Source of the DNA: Muscardinus avellanarius
Taxonomy: Eukaryota; Chordata; Mammalia; Rodentia; Gliridae
DNA: 64,000 nt
Assembly: GCA_963383645.1 (NCBI GenBank)
Contig: OY726557.1
Coordinates: 124,226,223 to 124,290,222 of the forward strand
Direction: 5' to 3'
The translations under genes were made by a program, and so were the position numbers. Positions within the stretch are counted from its first letter, which is position 1, and every line of letters begins with the position of its first letter. This document shows, piece by piece, positions 38,401-45,262 of this stretch. The notes below the pieces were generated by a model. It had not been told where the DNA came from, ran no database searches, and was given only the letters and a program-made list of their open reading frames with translations.

Positions 38401-41400
38401 GAGTTGCTGGGGACCTTGCTAAATTGCTGAAGGTGACTTTGAGCCTGCAATTTTTCTGTCTGCCTAAGTACTGGGATTATAAGTGTGTGACACTTCCCAG
38501 AGCCACCTTCTTATTTTAAATGTTGAAATAATCTAACAAGGATAAAGTAAACTTAGACTGTTTTTAAGTAACTTGCAAAATCTTCTACTACTCATTGAAA
38601 ATTTGTTAAATATAAGACCAGTGCCAAAATTGTGAAGTACAAATACCATTTTGAACCTTCAAAATCTGAACTGTGATTAAACCTCAGATGTTCTCTAATC
38701 TCACTGTTCATTCAATATCCACTAGTCACATGTGAGAAACAAAATTTGTAACTGAATGTGTGTGTGCTATGTTGTGAATTATATGCTGATTTCAAAGCCT
38801 TAGCATAAAAAATGTATAACATGTTGCCGGCCGTGGTGGTGCACACTTGTAATTCCAGCATTTGGGAGGCTAAGACAGGAGGATTATGGTTTGTGCACAG
38901 CCTCAGTTACTTAGTGAGGCCCTTTGCAATTCAGTGAGAACCTCTTTCAAAGTAAAGAATAAAAAATAGGGCTGGGGGTGTAGCTCAGAGGCAGAATGCC
39001 CCTGGGTTCCATTCCCGTACCACAAAAAATGCATAATATGTTATAAAATAATTTTATATAAATTTCATGTTAAAATGATTGTGTTTAGTATGCTGGGTTA
39101 AAAAGAGCATATTAATAGCTGAAGGTGTAACCGGCAAGTAGGTCACATGCTTAGCATATGTGAGGCCCTAAATCCATTCCCTTCTGGTCACCAAAAATAA
39201 AAGAAAATAATAATATAATTGGGCCTGTTTACTTTTATTTCTAAAAATATTGCGATTAGATCATTTAAAATTATTTTTGTGCCTAGCATTGTATTTTTAT
39301 TGGACAATGCTTTTGCACAGCATAGAATTAAAAGGATAATTTATACATACCTGGAAAAGGAAATAAGGAACATGATGTCCTAATGTATCTTCACCAAGAG
39401 CAGTGCGTGACTGACATTTCCTGTTTTGACATGGTAACAAGACCAGAAAACAAGGGAATCAAGAGACCTAGTTGATCTGAGTTTTAGTAAAAATTTTGAC
39501 AATTTTATAACTGTCTGGATCAATGACAAACTATCTGAAAACACATAGCATTGAATAATATATTGATTTCATATGGCAGCATATTTTAAGCTCACTAAGC
39601 TTTGAATGTTTTTATAGATCTATTTCTTCAGTGAAAATGTTAATGAGATAGGCCAAGTTTTCATTCTTATAAATGATAAAATTGAAATATAAATATTAGA
39701 CAAAAGCTCCAGGAACCACAACATCCTTGAAAAAATAAGATGCACTTTTTATTAAAAACAAACAAACACCACCACAAACAACAAATATGATAAGGATAAA
39801 AGCCATTGTTTTGGGTCTAAATTCTCATATGCCAAGCAGTGATGAGAAGTACTTAACTTCAGAGCAGTTGCATGTGAGTGGCAGAGGGTTGGGTAGCTAT
39901 AGTGGTGTGTACGTGCATGATTCTGGGGCAACAGGCTTATTTGGGAAGCCACTGCCTTCTTGTGCTGTGATCTGAGAATTTCCTGAGTATTTACCTCCAA
40001 GTATGATCACTTTTGGAATTACATTTAAAAACTCATTGTGACCATTGTTTTTAAACTAGGATAATAGAATGAGAGTACTGACTAGTTTGACAGAAGCAGT
40101 CCTCTTTAAGCAAAAATTAAAGAAACTGAGCATTTTGATTTGAAATGAGACTATTTAAAGAGGTCATGATAGCCTTTAACAAAATTTAAAGCTCATAATA
40201 CAAGAGAGAAATTTCTCTTGGTTGACTGATTCAGCAAACTAAAAGTTTTGGTAACAGAGAGTGAAACTCATGGGTGACAGTGATCTGATCTAAGGCTTAA
40301 ATTTTCTTTGCTTTCTGGGGTTTGGAGGTGGGGTGTACTATAGATCAAACCCAGGGCCTTGGACATGCTAGGCAAGCACTCTACCATGGAATGACACCCC
40401 TAGCTCTTGAGACTTCCTTTTGAGCAAGATGACTAGAATCAGAATATCTGGTGTCAGTTCTACCATTATCACTTGCTAGAAAACTAAATAATTTCATTTT
40501 TGAATGTATCACTTTTTTTTAAATTTTTTTTATTTTTTATTTTTTTATTTTTAATTGGTGCACTGTATTCATACATCATAGTGGGATACATACTTTTGTA
40601 GACATACATGCACACATTGCCCAGTCAGCACCCATCCGATCCCCACCCCATTCTCTCCCTATCCCTCCCTCCCATGCTTGGCTTAGTGATTGACATCTAG
40701 TATTATAGCAATTTATCAAAAATTAAAAATGATAATCTCACATAACAGTTTCATTTGTCTGATACCAAGCTTTTGATGACTTAAAGATAACATTTCAATA
40801 TTTCTTTTTGCTTTCTTTCTTACCAGAGAATCTATTTTTTCTATTTTTTAGGTGAAACTATCATATATTTATATATTTATTTTTCAGAAAAAAAATCTAT
40901 CCTAATATGGAATATGGACTCTAGGTACCCAAAACGATCTTGAAAAAGAACAAAGCTAGAAGATGTATATTTTCTGATTTCAAACCATATAAAGCTACAA
41001 TAATTGAAACAGTGTAGTACTATTCTAAAGGCAGATATATAAACCATTGGAGTTAAATAAAAGCCTAGAGCTAAATTCTTCCCTATATTGTCAAGTTATT
41101 TTTGACAAGGTTATCACGAACATTTGGTGGTGGGAATAATAATCTTTTAACTAAATATTGTTGAAAAATAATAATTACATGGAAAAGAATAAAATTGGAC
41201 CCTTACCTAATCCCATATACAAATATTAACTCAAAATAGATAACAGACCTAAATATAAATCTTAAGACTATAAACTTTTAGGAGAAAATCTGGGTCATAA
41301 AACCTCACAACACTGAAATTAGCAGTGATTTCTTGGTTATGATTTCAATGGCACAGGCAACAGAAGAGTATACAAACTCCCTAAAAAATAAAAAACATAT

Positions 41401-44400
41401 TATATATCCAAAGACAATGTAAACAGAGTTAACAGTTACTAATAGAATGGGATAAAATATTTCCAAATGCTATATCTGAAGGTATATTAATATTCCAACT
41501 AGAAATCCTAAAAATTAACAACAATAAAGGCAAACAATACCCTTTAGAGATAGGTAAAAGACTAACATAAATAATGAATCTCCACAGATAACCAATCTTA
41601 GTTGTCTGTTGGATGGAAAATCTTGTTTCTCTAGTTCTGATGTTTGTTACCTATTTCTTCTTTGTAGTTAATCTCTTTGAGTATTTTCTCTAGCGCTGGT
41701 TTTGAAGACATAAATTCCTTCAGTTTCTGTTTGTCATGGAAGCTTCTTATTTCTCCATCTAATTTGATAGAAAGTTTTGCTGGGTAGGAAATTTTTGGCT
41801 GGAAGTTGTTTTCTTTCAAAATTGGGAATATGTTACTCCAAGCCCTGCTGGCTCTCATAACTTGGTTTGGGAAGTCTGGAGTGATTCTAATTGGTTTGCC
41901 TCTGAATGTCACTTGGCCCTTTGCTTTTGTTGCCTTTAAGATTCTCTGCTTGGCTTCCACATTGGTCATTTTGACAATTATGTGGCGTGGGGATCCTCTT
42001 CTCCGATCCTGTCTAAAGGGAGTTCTATACGTTTCCTGGACCTGCGTATCGACCTCTTGCTCTATGTCTGGAAAATTTTCTGCTATTACTTCCTTGAAGA
42101 GATTGTTGATCCCTTTGGTTTCACTTTCTTTTCCCTCCTCTATTCCAATTATTCTTAGGTTAGCTCTCTTAAAATGGGCCCATATTTCTTCAATATCAGA
42201 TTCCTGCTGTCGGATATTTTTTCCTAGATTAGAAACTATGTGTTCATTTTTGGAATGATCATCTTCTAAGAGCGAGATTCTGTTCTCCATGTGTTCTAAT
42301 CGGTTGTTTGTGCTTTGAATTGAGGCCTTTACTTCATTAATTGCATCCTTTATCTCTTTTTGACTCTCTCTGAGTTCTTTTTAAAGCACCTCTATTATTT
42401 CTACAGTTATTTTCCTGATTTGATCTTCTAGAAATCTCTGATTTTCTGTTTTATCGGGTTCTGATGTTGTGGGGTTGTGGGCATTCATTGCTCCAGTATT
42501 ATTCCTCTTTCCCATGATTTCGGAAGTTTGTGCCTTCTCTGGGTTCTTCCCTTGGGTCACTATGACTTCACTTAAGGTGCTCTGGATCTCGAGTCAGTAG
42601 TATCTCAGACCCCACTACTCCTTTACTGGGTTGTATCACAGAGTCTCCGACCCAGAGAGTTGATAGAGGCTGCTTTAGACTATGGGGGGTGCCAGGTTGC
42701 ACGTTCTCCTATGGTGTGATATCACTGCCACCGCCCCTCTCCCACTGGGTCAAGTCCCAGTGAGTACAGTACTGGGATTTCTCCGCTGTGGCCCACAATT
42801 TGACTCACTGTTCTTGAGTACGCAGATGTAGCTGTACTGAATTCGGTGAATTCGGTGCTGTTGCCGCCGGTGGCAATATGGCGCCGCTGCTACGCCCTCG
42901 GCTATGGGGCTGGCGTTTTTTTTTTTTTTTTCTTGGTTTTGATTTCCACTCTGAATCCCTGCAGCGTGTGCTGAGCTCAGCCACTGGGAGCTTTAGATGC
43001 CCTGTGCGCTGAGAAATCCCGCCTGGCTGTTCCGCAGCGGCTCCCCTCGGCTTGCTTAGGCCGTCCCGTGAATTCGCTGGTGCCGCCGGCAGTATGGCAC
43101 TGCTTCCGCGTCCTCGGGCGTGAAGCCGCGTCCTCGGGCATGAGGATCTCCTCTGTAGCTCTGTTCTCAGTCCGCTTTCTCTCTGAAGCCTGGTGATTTT
43201 TTTTGTTTCTCTGGTGATGTTGTTTTCTGGCTTTGAAAGGCGCTGATTTTGTGGTAATGGAGATTTGTTGTTAGTGGGGCTCTTAAGCCCTGCTTTTCTC
43301 GGTCGCCATCTTCCCAGAAGTCCTGTATCACTTTTTTCTTTTAAAAATGTTATTGATCTTGCCGGGCGTAGTGGCACACGCTTGTAATCCCTGCGCTTGG
43401 GAGGCAGAGACAGGAGGATCGCACAGGCTGGAAGCCAGCCGCGCGCTGGCTTAGGAGACCCTCTTTCCAAATAAAAATGTAAAAATAGGTCTGGGAGTGT
43501 AGCCCGGAGGTAGAAGGGCTTCCAGGAACCCCAGTACCACCCCCCCAAAAAAAATGTTATTGATCTTTTCTTCTTCTGTTTTGGGTACTGGTGGTGGTAA
43601 GGATTTTTAAAAAAATGAAGACCCTTTTTAAAATGTAAAGCAACTATGCATATGTTTCTTCTACCCTAGCTGGGTGTAAGTTATCTGAGTATTTGGAGGT
43701 TTACAGTACTAACCTGGGGGTGGCAATGAATTTAAAACCTAAAACCTTTCTACTCTGAGACTCAGTGTACTTTGCTCCCCGTTGCATGGCATGTTGTTAT
43801 GCCTGGCAGTGGTAGATGGAAGTAGAAACACAGGTAGCTCCATTTAGCAGCACTGGGGACTGAGAGTGAGAAGGAAGTAGAGCTCTTGCAGCCCTTGCGG
43901 TCCCCCTGCCCCAGCCTGTGGCCTTAGGGATTATCTGTCTTTCTACAGCATGTGGACTCCTCAGGCTGGGCCACCATCTTGGCTGTGATCTGGCTGCATA
44001 CCAATGGGAAAGACTGGAAGGAGGAGTGGGAGCTTCTGGAAAGGAAGGCTGTGGCCTGGATCCACAGCCATGCAGGTAGGAGTGTGATCCCAGGACCTTT
44101 CTTTCCCTCCTAGGAAGCCTCCATCTTCCCAGGTGCTAGGCCTCCAGGCCTGGCAGAGGGTGACCACCAGAGTCCCCATGATCGTTCCCACACCATCCTG
44201 GTTCAGACAGTGTATAGTTTCTCATGAACTGGGTGCTGGAGGAGAGCTGAATGAGAGGAAAGAGACGTGGGTGTGGAATGTGATTACCAGAAGGCTGCGG
44301 GTGGTGCTTGCACTTTCCTCTGTCTCAGCACTAAGCTGAATAAGTGCCTAACTCAGTGTGATTCCTTGGGAGTTTATTGCTGCTAAATGTTTCTAGGGGC

Positions 44401-44651
44401 AGAGAAGACTGAAGGAAAATCTGTATAGGAAGAAGAGATAAATTAGGGATACAGAGGAATGATATAGTAGGTATCAGGGGAGATGACCCTGGAGGTTTAG
44501 GGGAGACTGGATGAAGGGCCTCCTCTTATTTGTTGTCTCTCACCCTTGATTCTTGTTTATGTCCATCACAGGTTCCACCATTCCCATACTTGTGATGGCT
44601 GCTAACAGTGTCCTGAAGTCATCTGTGGATCCTGCTGTTTTTGCCTTATGA
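10013..44651 (+). CDS. VWA5A: VWA5A, von Willebrand factor A domain-containing protein 5A (18 coding exons)
   Basis: The exons at 10013-10055, 10172-10374, 10652-10874, 10992-11167, 11434-11548, 27196-27365, 27620-27708, 27890-28034, 28474-28553, 31778-31892, 32632-32796, 33069-33169, 33487-33731, 35796-35849, 36616-36723, 37149-37279, 43949-44075 and 44572-44651 total 2370 nt: 789 residues plus stop, close to human VWA5A (about 786). All introns are GT-AG and all phases match. Residues about 1-135 form the VIT domain ('[14 protein letters not shown]'). Residues about 280-460 form a VWA domain with a complete metal-ion-dependent adhesion site: D287, S289, S291, T367 and D394 (in TDGE). The start has A at -3 and G at +4. 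From the literature the protein is a candidate tumour suppressor lost in 11q23-24 deletions; its biochemical role is poorly defined. VIT-VWA proteins are usually protein-interaction scaffolds. No signal peptide is apparent. The least conserved part is about residues 615-685. Confidence 0.95.
10172..10374 (+). CDS. VWA5A: VWA5A coding exon 2 (VIT domain)
   Basis: Acceptor 'tatccccag', donor aag|gtactg. Encodes residues 15-82, the core of the VIT domain. The acceptor at 10171 is preferred over an earlier 'ctgcag' near 10118. Only it continues the frame from exon 1 into the conserved 'VALKSISV' stretch. Confidence 0.93.
10652..10874 (+). CDS. VWA5A: VWA5A coding exon 3
   Basis: Acceptor 'ttctccttag', donor tctg|gtcagt. 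Residues 83-156, the end of the VIT domain, including '[14 protein letters not shown]' and '[16 protein letters not shown]'. Confidence 0.95.
10992..11167 (+). CDS. VWA5A: VWA5A coding exon 4
   Basis: Acceptor 'ccttttatag', donor tcag|gtaaag. Residues 157-215, with '[13 protein letters not shown]' and '[14 protein letters not shown]'. Confidence 0.94.
11434..11548 (+). CDS. VWA5A: VWA5A coding exon 5
   Basis: Acceptor 'ccaactcag', donor acag|gtacgt. Residues 216-253, including '[14 protein letters not shown]'. It precedes the 15.6-kb intron. Confidence 0.94.
12097..12176 (+). repeat. (CTTT)n microsatellite
   Basis: About 19 units, grown from the reversed A tail of the adjoining minus-strand SINE. 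Confidence 0.97.
12177..12385 (-). mobile_element. B1-dID SINE
   Basis: Full reversed element from 'ttttttggtgtggcactggg' to 'accatgcctggctc', type I long form, in VWA5A intron 5. Confidence 0.88.
12386..12784. other. VWA5A intron 5, nothing recognised
   Basis: AT-rich intronic DNA. Confidence 0.45.
12785..12881 (-). mobile_element. Left piece of an old SINE split by a 9.5-kb nest
   Basis: Reversed ID-like half ('gccaggggcattatacctcc') followed by a TTA microsatellite (12843-12881). The rest of the same SINE, the 7SL-like half, reappears at 22470-22600, after the nested L1-derived insertions. Confidence 0.72.
12921..13376 (-). mobile_element. L1-derived composite element copy 1, 3' part
   Basis: On the minus strand this is the 3' end of the composite: T tract, reversed young L1 3'UTR (about 12950-13080), an AT-rich spacer, then from about 13270 the start of an ancient L1 ORF2 fragment in + orientation. 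It matches 40519-40990 throughout. The element continues at 19977 after the inserted full-length L1. 'atttattttta' at 12921-12931 is repeated at 22459-22469, a probable target-site duplication. Confidence 0.78.
13803..16286 (-). pseudogene. L1 ORF2 main fragment (reverse transcriptase and C-terminus)
   Basis: An open stretch of 827 codons. It shows the reverse transcriptase region with the catalytic 'FADDMILY' motif, the upstream '[13 protein letters not shown]'-like segment (here '[14 protein letters not shown]') and the '[13 protein letters not shown]' motif, then the C-terminal cysteine-rich part ('[18 protein letters not shown]'). ORF2p normally has about 1275 residues, so this is roughly the last two thirds. 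The N-terminal third is in other frames. Confidence 0.93.
16419..16853 (-). pseudogene. L1 ORF2 linker fragment
   Basis: 144 open codons covering the linker between endonuclease and reverse transcriptase. It is frame-shifted relative to both neighbours. Confidence 0.8.
16906..17547 (-). pseudogene. L1 ORF2 endonuclease fragment
   Basis: 213 codons of an AP-like endonuclease: '[11 protein letters not shown]' (Asn), 'CCLQETHL' (Glu) and 'ILGDFNTPL' (Asp) supply conserved catalytic residues. Frame is lost near 16,970, before the last histidine-containing motif. Confidence 0.9.
17593..18510 (-). pseudogene. L1 ORF1 (disrupted)
   Basis: The C-terminal half is open from a stop at 18121-18123 down to 17593 and matches the RNA-binding/CTD half of L1 ORF1p (begins '[18 protein letters not shown]' at 17964). 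The upstream coiled-coil half also has breaks. The TAA at 18121-18123 is shared with composite copy 1. Confidence 0.85.
19311..19770 (-). repeat. GC-rich tandem repeats in the L1 5'UTR
   Basis: Imperfect repeats of roughly 10-35 bp built from 'ggctctggctgctccggc' and 'cgctctgcaccg', read on the + strand. They lie within the promoter region of the full-length L1. The several long open frames here arise from the repeat and are not genes. Confidence 0.9.
20590..21482 (-). pseudogene. L1 ORF1 of composite copy 1 (two frames)
   Basis: The N-terminal coiled-coil part is open from 21482 (starts '[13 protein letters not shown]') for 120 codons to a TAA at 21120-21122. The C-terminal part is open at 20961-20590 in another frame. 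There is no ORF2 reverse transcriptase downstream. Confidence 0.85.
21900..22055 (-). repeat. Tandem monomers in composite 5'UTR
   Basis: About three units of 50-57 bp built on 'gctggcaatatggcgctgctgcc' in two parts ('gctggcaatatgg' and 'cgctgctgcc'), with 'cagctgtgaggctggcg' between. Copy 2 and the full-length L1 each have a different repeat content at this place. Confidence 0.8.
22470..22600 (-). mobile_element. Right piece of the old SINE split by the nest
   Basis: Reversed 7SL-like half ('tgctgaggttttcttcaaacc', 'atcctcccacttattggg' in diverged form, 'cctggctc' end). It completes the element begun at 12785. Confidence 0.7.
22601..23140. other. VWA5A intron 5, nothing recognised
   Basis: A 69-codon open frame at 22833-23042 has no recognisable homology. 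Confidence 0.4.
23147..23628 (-). mobile_element. Endogenous retrovirus LTR, polyadenylated copy
   Basis: Reverse complement of the LTR at 24,993-25,721. On the minus strand it begins TGTACCAGTATTG (23628) and runs to 'aataaacttctttaaatctt', then a run of about 16 A (T run 23147-23162). The tail starts 13-15 nt after AATAAA, where a transcript would be cleaved, so this looks like the 3' end of a polyadenylated ERV RNA copied back by L1. A purine-rich 'gaggaaga' precedes TGTACC, as a polypurine tract would. Confidence 0.68.
23629..24239 (-). mobile_element. Possible ERV internal sequence, unassigned
   Basis: Lies between the minus-strand LTR and the next + strand LTR. No gag, pol or env motif can be read. 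It is assigned to the ERV only because it adjoins the purine tract and LTR start. It could instead be unrelated intron or the 5' part of the next LTR; it has 'gattggctgttgc' CCAAT-like sequence near 24,160. Confidence 0.3.
24240..24760 (+). mobile_element. ERV LTR, + copy
   Basis: Matches the LTR at 24,993 across the 'cttcatgaaaggagacacc' block, TATA-like 'gggtataaaaaatc' (about 24,514-24,527) and the 'atgccagaatggcatgg' palindrome. It ends near 'cacaccgaaca' at 24760. The first part of U3 differs and the 5' limit is uncertain. Confidence 0.65.
24993..25721 (+). mobile_element. Solo ERV LTR with 5-bp TSD
   Basis: Begins TGTACC and ends ATAACA, flanked by 'agtag' at 24988-24992 and 25722-25726. 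It contains a TATA box ('gggtataaaaagtcc', about 25,413) and a 'catgccagtctggtatgg' partial palindrome. Length is 729 bp. A 5-bp duplication fits ERVL/MaLR-type integration. There is no coding sequence. Confidence 0.85.
25727..26840. other. VWA5A intron 5, nothing recognised
   Basis: Unique-looking intronic DNA. Confidence 0.45.
26842..27003 (-). mobile_element. Diverged B1-dID SINE
   Basis: Reversed ID-like half ('gccaggggcattctacctctg') and B1-like half, ending about 190 bp before VWA5A coding exon 6. Confidence 0.72.
27196..27365 (+). CDS. VWA5A: VWA5A coding exon 6 (VWA domain, MIDAS)
   Basis: Acceptor 'cttttttgtatag', donor aag|gtaagc. Residues 254-310. It opens the VWA domain and carries the MIDAS motif DCSGSM (D287, S289, S291). 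The second motif residue is Cys; as I recall, human has Arg. The metal-binding residues themselves are unchanged. Confidence 0.94.
27620..27708 (+). CDS. VWA5A: VWA5A coding exon 7
   Basis: Acceptor 'tgccttcag', donor ttcc|gtaagt. Residues 311-339, including 'LLLLLKSLP' and 'YFNIYRFGS', a VWA core strand. Confidence 0.93.
27890..28034 (+). CDS. VWA5A: VWA5A coding exon 8
   Basis: Acceptor 'tttctcttag', donor acag|gtagga. Residues 340-388, with the MIDAS threonine T367 in '[11 protein letters not shown]'. Confidence 0.93.
28474..28553 (+). CDS. VWA5A: VWA5A coding exon 9
   Basis: Acceptor 'tttgtacag', donor acag|gtatga. Residues 389-414, with 'LFVFTDGEV'; D394 is the last MIDAS ligand. Confidence 0.93.
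28818..29012 (-). mobile_element. Diverged B1-dID SINE
   Basis: T run, reversed ID-like half ('cccaggggtacc'), B1-like half ending 'accatgcctag'. Confidence 0.75.
29216..29412 (+). mobile_element. B1-dID SINE, 5'-truncated
   Basis: Starts in the head ('gcacatgcttgtaatccc') and ends 'ccccagcatc', running into the CA repeat. Confidence 0.75.
29413..29461 (+). repeat. (CA)n microsatellite
   Basis: About 24 uninterrupted CA units at the SINE 3' end. Confidence 0.98.
29462..30440. other. VWA5A intron 9, AT-rich; part may be old L1
   Basis: AT-rich DNA. The stretch 29,570-29,700 ('attgtataatatatatttatt', 'aataatgctgctatgaac' in parts) resembles a minus-strand L1 3' region, but weakly. Confidence 0.35.
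30443..30655 (-). mobile_element. B1-dID SINE
   Basis: Complete reversed element, T run to 'accacgcccggct'. Confidence 0.9.
30656..31110. other. VWA5A intron 9, nothing certain
   Basis: Possibly old L1 3'UTR on the minus strand ('tatttagatatatagtacacc'). No coding content. Confidence 0.35.
31112..31245 (-). mobile_element. B1-dID SINE fragment
   Basis: Reversed ID-like half and start of the B1-like half. The head is missing. Confidence 0.75.
31778..31892 (+). CDS. VWA5A: VWA5A coding exon 10
   Basis: Acceptor 'acaattgcag', donor aag|gtgagg. Residues 415-453, with '[19 protein letters not shown]'. Confidence 0.94.
31893..32631. other. VWA5A intron 10, nothing recognised
   Basis: No repeat recognised. 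Confidence 0.45.
32632..32796 (+). CDS. VWA5A: VWA5A coding exon 11
   Basis: Acceptor 'cctccctcag', donor gcag|gtcagt. Residues 454-508, the region after the VWA domain, with '[15 protein letters not shown]'. Confidence 0.94.
33069..33169 (+). CDS. VWA5A: VWA5A coding exon 12
   Basis: Acceptor 'ctttgtag', donor ccaa|gtgaga. Residues 509-541, beginning [11 protein letters not shown]-rich stretch (33,185-33,300) follows in the intron. Confidence 0.92.
33487..33731 (+). CDS. VWA5A: VWA5A coding exon 13
   Basis: Acceptor 'tttcttacag', donor gctg|gtgagt. Residues 542-623, with '[18 protein letters not shown]' and '[17 protein letters not shown]', both highly conserved. Confidence 0.95.
33732..34569. 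other. VWA5A intron 13, first part
   Basis: A 109-codon open frame at 34111-34440 matches no known family and has no splice-site support. Treated as intron. Confidence 0.4.
34570..35155 (-). mobile_element. Probable ERV LTR
   Basis: Read on the minus strand it has LTR-like order: 'gaccaatcacaaaag' (CCAAT), 'agataaaagctt' (TATA-like), a pyrimidine-rich 'actcctcccctctgtgg', then an A-rich polyadenylation-like stretch. Neither edge nor a target-site duplication is clear. Confidence 0.4.
35156..35795. other. VWA5A intron 13, second part
   Basis: Purine-rich unique-looking sequence with no recognised repeat. Confidence 0.4.
35796..35849 (+). CDS. VWA5A: VWA5A coding exon 14
   Basis: Acceptor 'gttttccag', donor atgg|gtgagt. 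Residues 624-641. Homology is weak here, so the call rests on good splice sites and matching phase on both sides. Confidence 0.75.
35971..36170 (-). mobile_element. Type II B1-dID SINE, array member 1
   Basis: Reversed short-form SINE (T run to 'accatgccctgct'). It is flanked by 'tactccaagcaccttt' before and 'tactccaagcatcttt' after. Confidence 0.88.
36185..36391 (-). mobile_element. Type II B1-dID SINE, array member 2
   Basis: Same orientation and subfamily, between two further copies of 'ctccaagcatcttt'. Confidence 0.9.
36403..36606 (-). mobile_element. Type II B1-dID SINE, array member 3
   Basis: Abuts VWA5A coding exon 15. The last target-site copy 'ctccaagcatcttt' (36609-36622) contains the exon's AG and first bases. 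Confidence 0.92.
36616..36723 (+). CDS. VWA5A: VWA5A coding exon 15 (acceptor in SINE target-site repeat)
   Basis: The only acceptor that continues the frame is 'ctctctccaag' ending at 36615; the donor is gaag|gtgaga. Residues 642-677, roughly matching the variable 'RPPSAS' region of human VWA5A. The AG and the first ten exon bases belong to a target-site duplication repeated three more times upstream with SINE insertions, so the upstream intron context has been replaced by SINE sequence. Confidence 0.7.
36724..37148. other. VWA5A intron 15
   Basis: No repeat recognised. Confidence 0.45.
37149..37279 (+). CDS. VWA5A: VWA5A coding exon 16
   Basis: Acceptor 'tctccttaaag', donor tgag|gtgaga. 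Residues 678-721, with '[15 protein letters not shown]', strongly conserved. Confidence 0.93.
37350..37815 (+). mobile_element. Old interspersed repeat, family unassigned
   Basis: The sequence from 'ttagttttttgtcactgtga', through an A16 run and 'ctccattgctttggatctg', to 'aacacagcataacagg' has the look of a dispersed mammalian repeat I have seen in other rodent introns. I cannot name the family. Confidence 0.35.
37816..38318. other. VWA5A intron 16, nothing recognised
   Basis: No feature seen. Confidence 0.45.
38325..38510 (-). mobile_element. Diverged B1-dID SINE
   Basis: Reversed ID-like and B1-like halves ('gcattctacctctgagctac'). Confidence 0.75.
38825..39029 (+). mobile_element. B1-dID SINE, type I
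   Basis: Full-length, with a well-kept ID-like half ('gggctgggggtgtagctcag') ending 'gtaccacaaaaaa'. Confidence 0.9.
39115..39212 (+). mobile_element. Diverged ID element
   Basis: An ID-like body without the B1 half: 'cacatgcttagcatatgtgaggccc' in diverged form, then 'ccattcccttctggtcacc' and an A-rich tail. Confidence 0.6.
39213..40314. other. VWA5A intron 16, nothing recognised
   Basis: AT-rich DNA without a recognised repeat. Confidence 0.45.
40318..40410 (-). mobile_element. ID element
   Basis: Reversed ID body: 'aacccagggccttggacatg', 'ctaggcaagcactctacca'. Confidence 0.8.
40870..41590 (+). pseudogene. Ancient L1 ORF2 fragment inside composite copy 2
   Basis: Opposite in orientation to the surrounding element. 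Recognisable ORF2 3' blocks occur in order: 'agaacaaagctagaag', 'gatttcaaaccatataaagc', 'gcagatatataaacc', 'acaaatattaactcaaa' and 'caaatgctatatctgaagg'. It is full of stops and clearly much older than the flanking L1 parts. Confidence 0.75.
41631..42290 (-). pseudogene. L1 ORF1 of composite copy 2 (mostly open)
   Basis: 219 open codons, starting at an internal Met ('[17 protein letters not shown]'). They cover part of the coiled coil and the whole RNA-binding and C-terminal domains ('[13 protein letters not shown]'-type region, here '[15 protein letters not shown]'). An upstream break lies near 42,383. It lacks the TAA found in the other two ORF1 copies. Confidence 0.87.
43361..43550 (+). 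mobile_element. Type II B1-dID SINE with 17-bp TSD
   Basis: Complete element with perfect direct repeats 'aaaatgttattgatctt' at 43344-43360 and 43551-43567. It lies just downstream of the composite element. Confidence 0.93.
43949..44075 (+). CDS. VWA5A: VWA5A coding exon 17
   Basis: Acceptor 'tttctacag', donor gcag|gtagga. Residues 722-763, with '[15 protein letters not shown]' and '[11 protein letters not shown]'. Confidence 0.95.
44572..44651 (+). CDS. VWA5A: VWA5A coding exon 18 and stop
   Basis: Acceptor 'gtccatcacag'. Residues 764-789, ending '[10 protein letters not shown]' then TGA (44649-44651). Human ends in a very similar '...DPAIFAF'. Confidence 0.95.
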
Positions 44652-45054
44652 GGATCCTGTCCACAAAAAGAATGAACTCCCTCTCCTTGCCTGTCAGTGC
44701 CTTCTGCACTGTCTCTTCTGCGGTGACATGTTTTGAGTTTTATGCCTCACCTATCTGCTTTTCGACATGAAAGTACAAGGTGTCTCCACCACCTTGGCTC
44801 TCTGTTCCACATCTCTTTGTGTGTGATCTTTCTTCCCTCAGTAAGATCTCTCAGATTAGTGATTGTGGTTGCAGAACCTGTTTCTTTTCCTGGAGGAGTT
44901 CAAATTATTCACATCTAGTAATTAATATTTCCCCTAGGCTTTCCAAAGTAATAGCGAGAAAAAAGGTGGCATGGGGCACAGACTAATGATTTTCCCATCG
45001 ATGCTAGGTAGTGCCTGAATTAGAGAATATTCTGCCTTGTCTTTTTCTTTCTTC

Positions 45055-45262
45055 TTTTTGGGGGGGTGTCTGGTGATGGAACCTAGGGGCATTCAACCTC
45101 CGAACTACACCCCCTGCCCTATTTTTTATTCTTTATTTTGAGACAGGGTCTCACTAAATTGTGGAGGGCCTCATTAAGCAGCTTAAGCTGTCCCCGAACT
45201 GTGATCCTCCAGTCTCCGCCTCCCAAATGCCGGGATTACAAGTATGCTCCACCATGCCTGGC
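45055..45262 (-). mobile_element. B1-dID SINE in the VWA5A 3'UTR
   Basis: Complete reversed type I element, 'gggggggtgtctggtgatgg' to 'accatgcctggcc'. Confidence 0.88.

Larger units (their letters stand above)
40519..43323 (-). mobile_element. L1-derived composite element copy 2 (uninterrupted)
   Basis: About 2.8 kb. On the minus strand, from its 5' end: L1 start with YY1-like 'aagatggcg' (43323), 5'UTR, ORF1 (about 42500-41631), a sharp junction near 41,597, an ancient L1 ORF2 fragment in the opposite orientation (about 40,870-41,590 on +), an AT-rich spacer, young L1 3'UTR (about 40,550-40,695) and a poly(A) tail (T-rich 40513-40555). The 14-bp target-site duplication 'tgtatcactttttt' lies at 40505-40518 and 43324-43337. 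No reverse transcriptase is encoded, so it would need L1 in trans. Confidence 0.88.

Noticed and set aside
42805..43548. 247-codon open frame on minus
   Set aside because: Spans a SINE and the 5'UTR of composite copy 2; not a protein gene.
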